Made by a program: the position numbers and the translations under genes. 54,647 nt of DNA from an uncultured Aquimarina sp. (GTDB lineage: Bacteria > Bacteroidota > Bacteroidia > Flavobacteriales > Flavobacteriaceae). A model generated the notes under the pieces. The model was not told where the DNA came from. It was given only the letters and a program-made list of their open reading frames with translations, and ran no database searches. Position 1 is the stretch's first letter. Every line of letters begins with the position of its first letter. Shown here one piece after another: positions 9,422-18,669 of the stretch. Where the stretch lies: positions 1 to 54,647 of the forward strand of contig CANLCT010000030.1 in NCBI GenBank assembly GCA_947489195.1. The letters run 5' to 3'.

Positions 9422-10237
9422 TTATACAGCTACATCATATTCACGTAAGGCATCATTTAGTGATGTCTTTTTATTTGTACTTTCTTTACGTTTTCCAATA
9501 ATTAGTGCACAAGGTACATTGTACTCTCCAGCCGCAAATTTTTTGGTATAGCTACCAGGAATTACAACTGAACGTGCAGGAACAACACCTTTTGTTTCAA
9601 CAGGTTCATCACCAGTTACATCTATTATTTTAGTACTCATTGTAAGTACAACATTAGCACCCAAAACTGCTTCTTTTTCTACACGTACGCCTTCAACAAC
9701 AATACAACGAGAGCCAACAAAAACACCATCTTCTATAATTACTGGAGCGGCTTGTAAAGGTTCTAAAACTCCACCAATACCAACACCACCACTTAAGTGA
9801 ACATTTTTACCGATTTGAGCACAACTACCAACAGTTGCCCAAGTATCAACCATTGTCCCTTCATCAACATAAGCACCAATGTTTACATAGCTAGGCATTA
9901 GAATAGTACCAGGCGATAAGTAAGCTCCTTGTCGAGCAGAAGCACCAGGTACAACACGTACACCTTTTTCTTTATAATCAGTTTTTAAAGGCATTTTGTC
10001 GTGGTATTCGAATATACCAGCCTCTAGTGTATCCATTTTTTGAATAGGGAAATAAAGTACTACACCTTTTTTTACCCATTCGTTAACTTGCCATCCATCG
10101 GCTGTTGGTTCAGCCACACGAAGTTTCCCAGAATCTAATAAATCAATTACTTTTCTAATAGCATCTTGAGTAGCATTTTCTTTTAAAAGTTCACGGTTAT
10201 CCCATGCTTTTTCTATAATTTGTTGTAATTCTTGCAT
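9422..10237 (-). CDS. dapD: 2,3,4,5-tetrahydropyridine-2,6-dicarboxylate N-succinyltransferase
   Basis: A 271-residue protein of the usual DapD length. It has an N-terminal helical domain followed by left-handed beta-helix hexapeptide repeats (about 105-230, including MPSYVNIGAYVDEGTMVDTW and GGVGIGGVLEPLQAAPVIIE). It transfers succinate from succinyl-CoA to tetrahydrodipicolinate in the succinylase branch of lysine and diaminopimelate synthesis, supplying meso-DAP for peptidoglycan; the enzyme is a cytoplasmic trimer. A TATATTTG -7-like box lies on the minus strand at 10254-10261, 17-24 bp before the start. It is followed by its own terminator and appears monocistronic. Confidence 0.97.
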   Translation of the reverse strand: MQELQQIIEKAWDNRELLKENATQDAIRKVIDLLDSGKLRVAEPTADGWQVNEWVKKGVVLYFPIQKMDTLEAGIFEYHDKMPLKTDYKEKGVRVVPGASARQGAYLSPGTILMPSYVNIGAYVDEGTMVDTWATVGSCAQIGKNVHLSGGVGIGGVLEPLQAAPVIIEDGVFVGSRCIVVEGVRVEKEAVLGANVVLTMSTKIIDVTGDEPVETKGVVPARSVVIPGSYTKKFAAGEYNVPCALIIGKRKESTNKKTSLNDALREYDVAV

Positions 10238-10310
10238 CGAGTAAAATTTTTAGCAAATATACATTATTTAGTAATCTAGCTCGAACCTAAAATAAAGTTT
10301 TAAACAAAAA

Positions 10311-10333
10311 AAGCGCCCAATATATAGGCGCTT
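10311..10333 (-). terminator. Rho-independent terminator of the T9SS protein gene
   Basis: The stem AAGCGCC (10311-10317) with GGCGCTT (10327-10333) is followed on the minus strand by a run of seven T. It lies about 20 bp after the stop of the gene at 10354-11472. Confidence 0.85.
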
Positions 10334-10353
10334 AACTTATAAAATAATTTGTT

Positions 10354-11472
10354 TTATTTTTTCTGAAACTTGGCTACACCAGCATCGGTTATTAGAAAAT
10401 AAATACCACTTGGTAAATCAGATACATCTAAGGTACCTGTAGCTTCAACGGTTTTAATTGTGGCGCCACTTAGATCAGCAACACTATAAGTTGTAGTTTT
10501 CAAAGTCGGAGTAAAAGTTATAGTATCGGTAGCTGGATTTGGACCAAACTGGCCAGTTAGATCTCCTTTTTCAAATTGAGTATTGCTTAGAGTAGAATCA
10601 ACAGTAAGGTTACTTAAAGTACTGATATTTAAAGGGGCATTTATGTTACTATTCCAGGTTACAGCTGTACCACTTACTAATGAAGGAGAACCAAAAACGC
10701 TTAATGAATTTAAATCTACTGTTCCCGAAACTGTAGTTTCACCAGCAGAAGCTGCAGGTGTAGTAAAAGAAACACCTCCGCCACCAAATTGAGTTCCAGT
10801 ATTATCATTAAATTGATTAAAAACGGTGAATGAGGTTTCAGGCGGAAAATTTTCATAGGCTAAAATTCGGTCTTTATCAAAAGTGGTTCCATCTGTTGTA
10901 ATTAAAGTAGGTGGATCCATATGACTAATAGTAGGTATAGCTATGGGGTTGTCTGTTATTACTATATCAGTAGAAATTAAAGGGAATTGACCTGAAGGAT
11001 TATTAGTAATATCTGCGTCTCCATCTTCTGATACAGAATGTATAGTAAGTACTAATACATACTTTTCATCAACTAATGTAGATGAAGCTGGAGTGTTTAT
11101 GGGTACAGTAATCGATACATCAGAAAAACTATCTGTTCTAGGTGGACCAACTGGAGCAGCACCTGTAACAATTGTAGTGCCAGCAATTTGTACAATTCCA
11201 GGCGCTCCTGTTGTACTCACTCTTCTTATTAATAGGCCCACATTAAAACGTCCAACTACACGTGGGATTTGCCCTCCAGAGGCATTATCATCAAATCCAG
11301 CATCATATACCCCCGAAATTCCTGAAATAACATCACCAATATTATATGTTTGTCCAGTAGTTGGTTCTCCAGCTGTATACATAATTGAGGCAGGTACAGC
11401 TTGTGCTATTACTGCAGACGAGAATATAGCACTACATATTATAATTATTTTTTTTAGTAAATTTTTCATCAT
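10354..11472 (-). CDS. Secreted protein with T9SS type A sorting domain
   Basis: A 372-residue protein with a signal peptide (about 1-25, ending SSAVIAQA). The middle is beta-rich and acidic, with many Thr, Ser, Gly and Pro and no domain I recognise. The C-terminal 75 residues match the T9SS type A signal: FGPNPATDTITFTP, then GTLDVSDLPSGIYFLI and a basic FQKK end. It should be exported by Sec, then by T9SS, and be surface-attached or released. It stands alone with its own terminator, and its promoter region faces the flavin oxidoreductase gene. Function unknown. Confidence 0.85.
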   Translation of the reverse strand: MMKNLLKKIIIICSAIFSSAVIAQAVPASIMYTAGEPTTGQTYNIGDVISGISGVYDAGFDDNASGGQIPRVVGRFNVGLLIRRVSTTGAPGIVQIAGTTIVTGAAPVGPPRTDSFSDVSITVPINTPASSTLVDEKYVLVLTIHSVSEDGDADITNNPSGQFPLISTDIVITDNPIAIPTISHMDPPTLITTDGTTFDKDRILAYENFPPETSFTVFNQFNDNTGTQFGGGGVSFTTPAASAGETTVSGTVDLNSLSVFGSPSLVSGTAVTWNSNINAPLNISTLSNLTVDSTLSNTQFEKGDLTGQFGPNPATDTITFTPTLKTTTYSVADLSGATIKTVEATGTLDVSDLPSGIYFLITDAGVAKFQKK

Positions 11473-11834
11473 ATATGATTTTTAATAGTTTCTTATTAGC
11501 AATTTAACTTATTATTATGTTAAAATTATATAATAAAGACATTTGTAGTTGTCAATAAGTGATTTGTTATAGTATTTATGTTTTGTAGTAAAATACCTAT
11601 GTTTTTATTAAGTTGTATTGCTTTAGCAATACAATAGGCATTTTTCATAAACTAAGTTAGTTTAAATGTAAGTATCTGACAATTAATATTTAATAAATAA
11701 AAATAAATACAGATGTGCTAAAATGAATTACAACAGTTATAGTTAGGACTCTTTTTTTATAATATGTTTTTTATAAAGCACATTATCATTTACTAACTTG
11801 GCACAATTGTTAGTTTTTATAGTAAAAGTAAATT
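11473..11834. other. Divergent intergenic region
   Basis: These 362 bases separate two divergently transcribed genes. They contain a perfect inverted repeat at 11613-11634 and otherwise AT-rich sequence. On the minus strand, TTGACA followed at roughly 17 bp by TATATA is visible before the T9SS protein gene, but that is not the Bacteroidota consensus. No small gene was found. Confidence 0.5.
11613..11634. repeat. Perfect 22-bp inverted repeat
   Basis: TTGTATTGCT (11613-11622) and AGCAATACAA (11625-11634) are exact inverted copies two bases apart, within a region between divergent promoters. It could be a dimeric repressor site or an RNA hairpin. No T-run follows, so a terminator is unlikely. 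Confidence 0.6.
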
Positions 11835-13082
11835 ATGAAACCAAAAATATCAATTGTAGGAGCTGGAGTAAGTGGACTAGTTGCTGCAATACAATTAGAA
11901 GCTTTAGGTTATAATCCAACAATTTTTGAAGCTAATAAAAGGGTAGGAGGAAGGGTTCAGAGTGATGAGCTTGATGGTTATATTTTAGATCATGGGTTTC
12001 AAGTGTTACTGAGTGCTTATCCTCGAGCAAAAAAGTATTTGGATTTTGAAGCTTTAAATTTAGATAAATTTGATGCAGGAGCTTTTGTTTTTAAAAATAA
12101 GAAACAGTTTTGTGTTGGAGATCCTTTAAGGGACAAATCATTATTTTTTCAAACTACTTTTTCTGTAATTGGAACTTTATCAGATAAATTAAAAGTGTTT
12201 AAGCTTTCGCGAAAATTAAAAAACAAGAAAATTGAGCAGATTTTTGAAGATAAGGAATATCAAACATTAGATTATTTAATCAACTTTGGATTTACAAAGC
12301 AATTTATTGCTGATTTTTTTAAACCATTCTTTGGAGGAATTTTTTTAGAAAATGAATTAAAAACTTCTTCTCGAATGTTTGAATTTATTTTTAAAATGTT
12401 TAGTGAGGGAGAAGCTGTAATTCCTAATAAAGGAATGCAAGAAATTCCTGATCAACTAGTTTTAAAATTAAAAACGACCAAAATTAATTTTTCAACTAAA
12501 GTTGAAAAAGTAGTAGGTAATATGATATATTTTGATGATGGAAAAATGCAACACTCAGATTTTATTATTGTTGCTACCGAGGAGGCGTCGAAAATAATTC
12601 CACAAATGACTTCAACATTGCAAACTTGGAAAGGAACACAAACCTTGTATTTTGAAGTTGCTAAGGTAGAATTTAATAAGCACATGATAGGTTTGGTAGC
12701 TTCAGATGAAAATAGCTTAATTAATTCTATTTGTTTTCCTAAAAGTATTACTGCGACTGCACAGCATAAATTAGTATCTGTTTCCATAACAAAACAACAT
12801 CAATTAGATGATAAGGAATTGATTTATAGGGCTGAAGAAGAATTAAGTGTAATTTTTAATGTTAAACCTTTACGATTTTTAAAATCATTTGATATTCCTA
12901 AAGCCTTACCAGGATTAACAGATGTAAAAATGACAATGCATCCATCAGAAACACAGTTAACAGAACATATTTTTTTAGCAGGTGATACGATGTTAAATGG
13001 TTCTCTAAATGCAGCTATGCATTCAGGTGAATTGGTAGCACAAGCGATTCATGAGAAAATAACTGGTGATATGTTGACATAA
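11835..13082 (+). CDS. FAD-dependent amine oxidase / desaturase-like oxidoreductase
   Basis: A 415-residue protein with an N-terminal dinucleotide-binding fold, IVGAGVSGLVAAIQLEALGY (about 5-24), followed by FEANKRVGGRVQ, the second FAD contact of the flavin amine oxidase superfamily. The C-terminal FLAGDTMLNGSLNAAMHSGE is the FAD-closing motif with a helical SG. Relatives include protoporphyrinogen oxidase and carotenoid isomerase- or desaturase-like enzymes; the substrate here is not identifiable. It is cytoplasmic or peripheral to the membrane. It is monocistronic and converges on the fused E1 gene, with 34 bp between the two stops. Confidence 0.85.
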   Translation: MKPKISIVGAGVSGLVAAIQLEALGYNPTIFEANKRVGGRVQSDELDGYILDHGFQVLLSAYPRAKKYLDFEALNLDKFDAGAFVFKNKKQFCVGDPLRDKSLFFQTTFSVIGTLSDKLKVFKLSRKLKNKKIEQIFEDKEYQTLDYLINFGFTKQFIADFFKPFFGGIFLENELKTSSRMFEFIFKMFSEGEAVIPNKGMQEIPDQLVLKLKTTKINFSTKVEKVVGNMIYFDDGKMQHSDFIIVATEEASKIIPQMTSTLQTWKGTQTLYFEVAKVEFNKHMIGLVASDENSLINSICFPKSITATAQHKLVSVSITKQHQLDDKELIYRAEEELSVIFNVKPLRFLKSFDIPKALPGLTDVKMTMHPSETQLTEHIFLAGDTMLNGSLNAAMHSGELVAQAIHEKITGDMLT

Positions 13083-13116
13083 ATATTATGCTTAAATCAA
13101 ACAAATAAAGGTTGTA

Positions 13117-15531
13117 TTACCTTAATTTAGGAAATTTAGCAGGATTACTTTCATGCATTATTGCATAAGCTTTTTCAAAAATATCATCAATAGATGGTTT
13201 GCTAAAATAATCTCCGTCGGTACCAAAGGCAGGTCTGTGTGGTTGTGCACTTAGTGTTTGGGGAGCACTATCTAAATATTTGAAAATCTTTTGTTCGTCG
13301 AGCACTTGCTGTAACATATAACCTGTGGCACCACCTGGCATATCTTCGTCAATAATTAAAATTCGATTGGTTTTCGAAACACTTTTTGCTATGGTATGAT
13401 CTATATCAAAAGGAACTAAAGACTGTACATCAATAATTTCGGCATTAATACCCACAATTAAAAGTTCTTTAGCAGCTCTTTCAACAAGTCGCAAAGTAGA
13501 ACCGTATGACACCAAGGTGATGTCTTTTCCTTCTTTTAATATTTCTGCATAACCAATAGGTGTTCTAAATTCTCCTAAGTTGCTCGGTAATTTTTCTTTT
13601 AAACGATATCCATTAAGGCATTCTACTACAATAGCGGGCTCATCACTAGCTAACAAAGTATTGTAAAATCCAGCAGCTTTAGTCATATTACGAGGAACTA
13701 GAATATATATGCCTCTTAATAAATGAATAATACCGCCCATTGGCGAACCAGAGTGCCATATGCCTTCAAGTCTATGACCACGTGTTCTAATAATTAAAGG
13801 AGCTTTTTGTTTATTAAAAGTACGATAACGTAAACAAGCTAAATCATCACTTAGTGTTTGTATACAGTACAAAATATAGTCTAAATATTGTATTTCGGCA
13901 ATAGGGCGTAAACCTCTATGTGCCATTCCAATACCTTGACCTATTATTGAAGGTTCGCGTATACCAGTATCTGCAACACGAATTTCTCCATATTTTTCTT
14001 GTAAGCCTTCTAAACCTTGGTTAACATCTCCTATGTAGCCAACATCTTCTCCAAAAATTAATGTTTCGGGGATGTTTTCGAAAATTTTATCAAAATTATC
14101 TCTAAGTACAACACGCCCATCAACAATTGGAGACTCTTCATTGTATTCTGGTAAAACTTCATCAATATTAATAACGCTTTGTTCGCTTTCATTATACAAA
14201 TGAGCACTAAATTTAGGGCGAAGTGATTCTTGATAATTATTTAACCAATTAATCATAGCAGTTTTTTCCTTAAAATTCTCATGTGCTATGTAACGCAAAA
14301 TTTTTCGCCCTGTTTCTAAAATATCTTTTCGTAAAGGCTCATTTTTTGCTTCAAGTTCATCCACAATAGTTTTAATGAAAACACTTTGCGTACTTTTTTG
14401 AATAATTGGTTTATAATAGGTTAATGCATCTAATTGTTCATTAATAACCACTGAAATAAATCTCTTCCAAGTGGTATTTTTAATTGTTCTTACCTCAGTT
14501 TTAATTTCTTTTTCTATACTTTTTAATTCATCATGAGTGGCAATATTACTATCTATAATAAATTGTCTAAATTTTTTATTGCAATCAAAATCACGTTCCC
14601 ATAATAAACGATCTTCATTTTTGTAACGTTCATGTGATCCAGATGATGAATGTCCTTGAGGTTGTGTTAGTTCGGTAACATGAATTAAAACTGGGACATG
14701 TTCATTTCGAGCAATGTTATTTGCTTTTTCATAAGTTTCGATTAAAGCTAAATAATCCCAGCCTTTAACTTTTAAAATTTCAAATCCATTAGTGTTTTCA
14801 GAGCGTTGAAAACCTTCTAAAACTTCAGAAATACTTTCTTTAGTGGTATGGTGTTTATTATGAACTGAAATCCCATAATCATCATCCCAAACACTAATTA
14901 CCATGGGTACTTGTAGTACTCCGGCAGCATTAATAGATTCGAAAAATAAACCTTCGCTAGTACTTGCATTTCCTATAGTACCCCAAGCTACTTCGTTTCC
15001 ATTTTTAGAAAAATTTGTATGATTTTTAAGTGCAGGGTTATTTTTATACACTTTTGAAGCTTGAGCTAAACCAATTAAACGAGGAATTTGCCCGGCAGTT
15101 GGTGAAATATCAGAAGCTGAATTTATTTGTTCTGTTAAATTTTTCCAACTTCCATCTTCGTTTAAACTATGAGTGGCAAAATGACCTCCCATTTGCCTTC
15201 CGGCAGAAAAGGGTTCTTCGTTAATATCAGTATATGCGTATAAGCCAGCAAAAAATTCAGAAATTTCATATTTCCCTACAGCAAACATAAAGGTTTGATC
15301 TCGGTAATAACCAGATCTAAAATCTCCTTTTTCAAAAACACGGGCCCAAGCAAGTTGCGCTAACTCTTTACCATCACCAAAAATTCCAAATTTGGCTTTT
15401 CCAGTTAACACTTCTCTACGACCTGCTAAACTACATTCTCTACTCATAAAAGCAATTCGGTAATCAGCTAATACTTGCTCTTTGAATTCAGTAAATGATA
15501 ATGACAGTGTTGACGAAGATTTAGTGTGCAT
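13117..15531 (-). CDS. 2-oxoacid dehydrogenase E1, fused alpha and beta subunits
   Basis: An 804-residue fusion. The alpha part (about 30-380) carries the thiamine-diphosphate/Mg region (GTIGNASTSEG, then VPMVISVWDDDYGISV) and HSSSGSHERY. The beta part (about 455-804) starts near RVVLRDNFDKIF and contains FGEDVG, IAEIQYLDYI and GATGYMLQQV. In Bacteroidota such fusions are the E1 of branched-chain 2-oxoacid dehydrogenase or a related complex: they decarboxylate the 2-oxoacid and reductively acylate the lipoyl E2. Neither E2 nor E3 is adjacent. A plausible promoter lies at 15555-15585. Substrate preference (branched-chain versus pyruvate-like) cannot be decided from sequence. Confidence 0.92.
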   Translation of the reverse strand: MHTKSSSTLSLSFTEFKEQVLADYRIAFMSRECSLAGRREVLTGKAKFGIFGDGKELAQLAWARVFEKGDFRSGYYRDQTFMFAVGKYEISEFFAGLYAYTDINEEPFSAGRQMGGHFATHSLNEDGSWKNLTEQINSASDISPTAGQIPRLIGLAQASKVYKNNPALKNHTNFSKNGNEVAWGTIGNASTSEGLFFESINAAGVLQVPMVISVWDDDYGISVHNKHHTTKESISEVLEGFQRSENTNGFEILKVKGWDYLALIETYEKANNIARNEHVPVLIHVTELTQPQGHSSSGSHERYKNEDRLLWERDFDCNKKFRQFIIDSNIATHDELKSIEKEIKTEVRTIKNTTWKRFISVVINEQLDALTYYKPIIQKSTQSVFIKTIVDELEAKNEPLRKDILETGRKILRYIAHENFKEKTAMINWLNNYQESLRPKFSAHLYNESEQSVINIDEVLPEYNEESPIVDGRVVLRDNFDKIFENIPETLIFGEDVGYIGDVNQGLEGLQEKYGEIRVADTGIREPSIIGQGIGMAHRGLRPIAEIQYLDYILYCIQTLSDDLACLRYRTFNKQKAPLIIRTRGHRLEGIWHSGSPMGGIIHLLRGIYILVPRNMTKAAGFYNTLLASDEPAIVVECLNGYRLKEKLPSNLGEFRTPIGYAEILKEGKDITLVSYGSTLRLVERAAKELLIVGINAEIIDVQSLVPFDIDHTIAKSVSKTNRILIIDEDMPGGATGYMLQQVLDEQKIFKYLDSAPQTLSAQPHRPAFGTDGDYFSKPSIDDIFEKAYAIMHESNPAKFPKLR

Positions 15532-15554
15532 ATAATGATATAAGGTGGACTAAG

Positions 15555-15585
15555 CAAAAGTAAGGATAAATAAGTGTTTTTACAA
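15555..15585 (-). promoter_or_regulatory. Putative sigma-A promoter of the E1 gene
   Basis: On the minus strand, TTG (15583-15585) is followed after 20 bp by TACTTTTG (15555-15562), a match to TAnnTTTG. The -7 box ends 24 bp before the ATG. The spacer is one base longer than the usual 19. Confidence 0.45.
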
Positions 15586-15687
15586 TGTTATTTGTTTTAC
15601 AGTTTATAACCAAAAATATTAGTTAATGCGAGTTTGGCATAATTTTATTTAACTACAAAAATTGTTAAATTGAGTGCTTTTCGGTAT

Positions 15688-15755
15688 AAAATTGTATAGA
15701 TAAGGGTGGTTTTTATACGAAAAAGGTGATTTTCGTTATAAAATTCTTACTGAAT
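15688..15755 (-). repeat. Dispersed intergenic repeat, copy 1
   Basis: The reverse complement of this segment begins ATTCAGTAAGAATTTTATA and aligns with 54480-54548 for about 70 bp. The first 19 bases are identical and the rest is roughly three-quarters identical with one small gap. It lies in the 329-bp intergenic region 15532-15860, which otherwise holds only the E1 promoter. Function unknown. Confidence 0.6.
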
Positions 15756-15860
15756 ATCATTCGAATTGATATCTTTTTCTTATTTCGAATTCTCGGTAGT
15801 TGCTTTTGTATTTTTTATTTAGCTGTAAGAAATAAAATTAATTTTAACTTAAAAATAGTA

Positions 15861-18659
15861 TTAATACCATTCACGTGTAAATAAACCAACTAGAGTATTA
15901 ATACTTAAAGAGATTTTAAAACGAATGCGTCTGTGATAATTATCAAGGTTAGGTTCGAAACCTAATGAGGATTGTATAGGGAAAAACAATTCTAAGTAAT
16001 TGGTTAAAAAATTTAATTTAATACCTGAATCATAAACAAATTCAGGGTCAAAGCCTCTATTTTTAACAAAACCAGCATCGGCATAGGCTTGTACCCAGTT
16101 CCAAATACTACTTTCTACTGTAGACGTTGCTAACCATTGATTAGCAAAAGCAGGTGAAAGTTGTGACTTAAAGTTACCTTCGGCAGAAATAAATTGTTGA
16201 CTGGCAATTCCCGAACTATCATCTCTTCCTAAATAATTATAATCGAATAAATAGTCAGTTGGTCTATCTAAAGCAAAACTAAAAAAGTCTCCATCTGCCT
16301 TGGTTTTATTATTTATAAAAGTCCCTCCAAAAAATCTAAAATTTACACGTTGATTGTTTAAAAATAATTTACTGTAAGCAAATGTTGTAGATATTTTATT
16401 AAAATTTTTAGCTTGTTGAAAATCTACTAAAAAACTTAATGAATGAGTTAAGTTAGGGTCTGAATAAAGATAACGTGCATTGTAAATATTATAATTAGGG
16501 GTCTCTAATGGTATGTTTGGATCTTTTTCTCTTTCGATAGAAACTAAACGATTACTAATTATTTGAGTAATGTTTTTTCTTAAATCTTTAGAGCGATAAT
16601 TTATGCTAACTCGAGGAGTAAAAGATCTAAAAAGTAAGTCAGGAGCATAACTAAATGTAGATGCGCTTATGCCATAATTAATTAAATACCAACCGTATTT
16701 TTTTATTTGATGCGAATAACCAATACCAAACGACCCTAAAACTTTTTGCGATTTAAAACCATATGATGGGGTAAAACTATAATTGAAATTCCTTTTAATT
16801 AATGATTTATTAAAAAAATTACCCCCAATTAAAAACCCATCATAAACATTAAAATCCCAAACAGGAATTAAAAATGTCTGATGATATTTAGGGTCTTCAA
16901 TGTCTTGAAAAAGTCTAAATTGTATGTTTTTATTTAATATTCCTGAAGTTTTCCAATAATTATTTCTTCTATTTACTTCAGGTAGAAATTCATCTAAATC
17001 AATAACAAATCTGTTGGCATGTTTTTTTTCGAAGTGAACAGAAACGGTATCTTTAAAACTAGCAATCCATTTTTCTTCAATAACTTTTTTCTTTTTTAAT
17101 GCCGAAATTTTAATAGGAACAGGCGATTTGCCAACATTTTTTAAATGAATGTATAGACTGTCTTTTTTTCTGGTAACCCCTTTTATTTTTACATCAAGGT
17201 TAGAATTTGAACTAACAAAATCATGGGTAAACCAACGGATATCTTTTTCAGTACTATTAGCTAAAGCATTTTTAAAGTCATTGCTTGTAGTAATTTTTAA
17301 TTTTTGAGTAGTTATAAATTTATGTATAGTTTCTTTTACAGTACCATTTAGGTTTTTGTCTAAATAATTTAAGCCCATACCAGCTTTGTATGGATTTGAA
17401 ATATTAAAATTAAATTTGAGTAATGAATCTTTAGGTATAGTTAAAGGTTGCTCTAAAAAACGAGCTCCCATATTTTTGGCTCCTAAATAATATTGATCGT
17501 TAAAAGGTAATTTTGAAGCATGAAACCACTTTATTCCTAAAAACTTACTTAACCGACCTATTAAATGACTGTTGGGGTAAAATGAATCGACATAATTGAT
17601 CATGGCATGTACCTGTATGGCGTCTGTAAACCATTGATCATGGCGCAAGTCAGTTTGAATGGTTTGTTTATTAAACTCTTTTGTCATTTCCTTTAATAAA
17701 ATCAATTCATATTGAAATGTATTTTCGAAGGGCCTTAATTTACTAGGTAATTGATTTAAACCATAAACAGGTTGTTTTTTATAGTTAGTGTATGAAAGTA
17801 AAAGTTTTTTTTGAGGTAGTTTTCCAAAATAACTTTCCACATAATCATATACTTTTCTAATAGAGTTTTCTTGTATTTCCTTTGTTAAACCCTCTTTTGG
17901 GATATCGGTAGCAATCATATTATCTTTATAAACAAAGTGATCAAATCGCTTTTTATTGGATAAATATAATTTGATATTATTGATGTTTTTACCAGTAAAA
18001 GTGCTAAAACCTTCTTTTTTGTTACCTGTTTTAGTAAGGTTTGTTTCTATATTATAGTTTTTGTCAATTTTTAATCTGAGTGTGTAATTGCACATTGCAG
18101 CCGAAAAATCATTTAAATTTTTATGGCTGAAATATTTCCAACCTTTATTATATAGAGCAGGAGCTAAATGCCAATACCTTAAATTATATTCATTTTTGCC
18201 ATAACCATATTTGGTAAAACGATCGTCGGGTATTTTTACTTGATATTGAAATTCAAGTTTTACTTTTTTACCAGGTAATAATTTGTTTTCTAAATCAACT
18301 TTAATAACATCGGGATGATTTTTTACACGAGACCATTTCGTGCTTTTTTTTGTTTCAAGTTTTAAATTGATAATTTCAGTATATCCTCTTTCTTTTTTAT
18401 TTGAGAAATGAAAAGCTCGTCGAAAATCTTCGTTAAACCTAATGGATAAAGGTGTTTCTTTATTTGAAAAAGCATTAGCCCAATCCATTAAGTAAATTTC
18501 ACTTAAAGTATCATTTGATGTATTATGATAATTTATTTCTTGAACAGATATAATCGTTTTTAATTTATCAAAAAGAACAGCATCTATAAATGATTCATTT
18601 TGACCACTTGCGGCAAATGATATTAAAAAATAAAAAAGTAAAAGCAGTTTTTTTGACAA
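15861..18659 (-). CDS. M1-peptidase-like outer-membrane protein lacking zinc ligands
   Basis: A 932-residue protein with a signal peptide (about 1-19, SFAASG). The N-terminal half resembles gluzincin (M1) aminopeptidases: a beta-sandwich, then a helical region. Where HExxH should be there is KEMTK (323-327), so both zinc histidines are Lys; the WLxEG-like element reads WFTDAIQ (343-349). From about 560 on, alternating aromatic strands and a terminal aromatic residue (Tyr, in TREWY) suggest an outer-membrane beta-barrel. This looks like a catalytically dead peptidase fold fused to a barrel. The gene starts 10 bp after the stop of the LOG-family gene, probably in one operon. Role unknown; binding or transport of peptides is possible. 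Confidence 0.75.
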   Translation of the reverse strand: MSKKLLLLFYFLISFAASGQNESFIDAVLFDKLKTIISVQEINYHNTSNDTLSEIYLMDWANAFSNKETPLSIRFNEDFRRAFHFSNKKERGYTEIINLKLETKKSTKWSRVKNHPDVIKVDLENKLLPGKKVKLEFQYQVKIPDDRFTKYGYGKNEYNLRYWHLAPALYNKGWKYFSHKNLNDFSAAMCNYTLRLKIDKNYNIETNLTKTGNKKEGFSTFTGKNINNIKLYLSNKKRFDHFVYKDNMIATDIPKEGLTKEIQENSIRKVYDYVESYFGKLPQKKLLLSYTNYKKQPVYGLNQLPSKLRPFENTFQYELILLKEMTKEFNKQTIQTDLRHDQWFTDAIQVHAMINYVDSFYPNSHLIGRLSKFLGIKWFHASKLPFNDQYYLGAKNMGARFLEQPLTIPKDSLLKFNFNISNPYKAGMGLNYLDKNLNGTVKETIHKFITTQKLKITTSNDFKNALANSTEKDIRWFTHDFVSSNSNLDVKIKGVTRKKDSLYIHLKNVGKSPVPIKISALKKKKVIEEKWIASFKDTVSVHFEKKHANRFVIDLDEFLPEVNRRNNYWKTSGILNKNIQFRLFQDIEDPKYHQTFLIPVWDFNVYDGFLIGGNFFNKSLIKRNFNYSFTPSYGFKSQKVLGSFGIGYSHQIKKYGWYLINYGISASTFSYAPDLLFRSFTPRVSINYRSKDLRKNITQIISNRLVSIEREKDPNIPLETPNYNIYNARYLYSDPNLTHSLSFLVDFQQAKNFNKISTTFAYSKLFLNNQRVNFRFFGGTFINNKTKADGDFFSFALDRPTDYLFDYNYLGRDDSSGIASQQFISAEGNFKSQLSPAFANQWLATSTVESSIWNWVQAYADAGFVKNRGFDPEFVYDSGIKLNFLTNYLELFFPIQSSLGFEPNLDNYHRRIRFKISLSINTLVGLFTREWY

Positions 18660-18669
18660 AGTATGGTAA

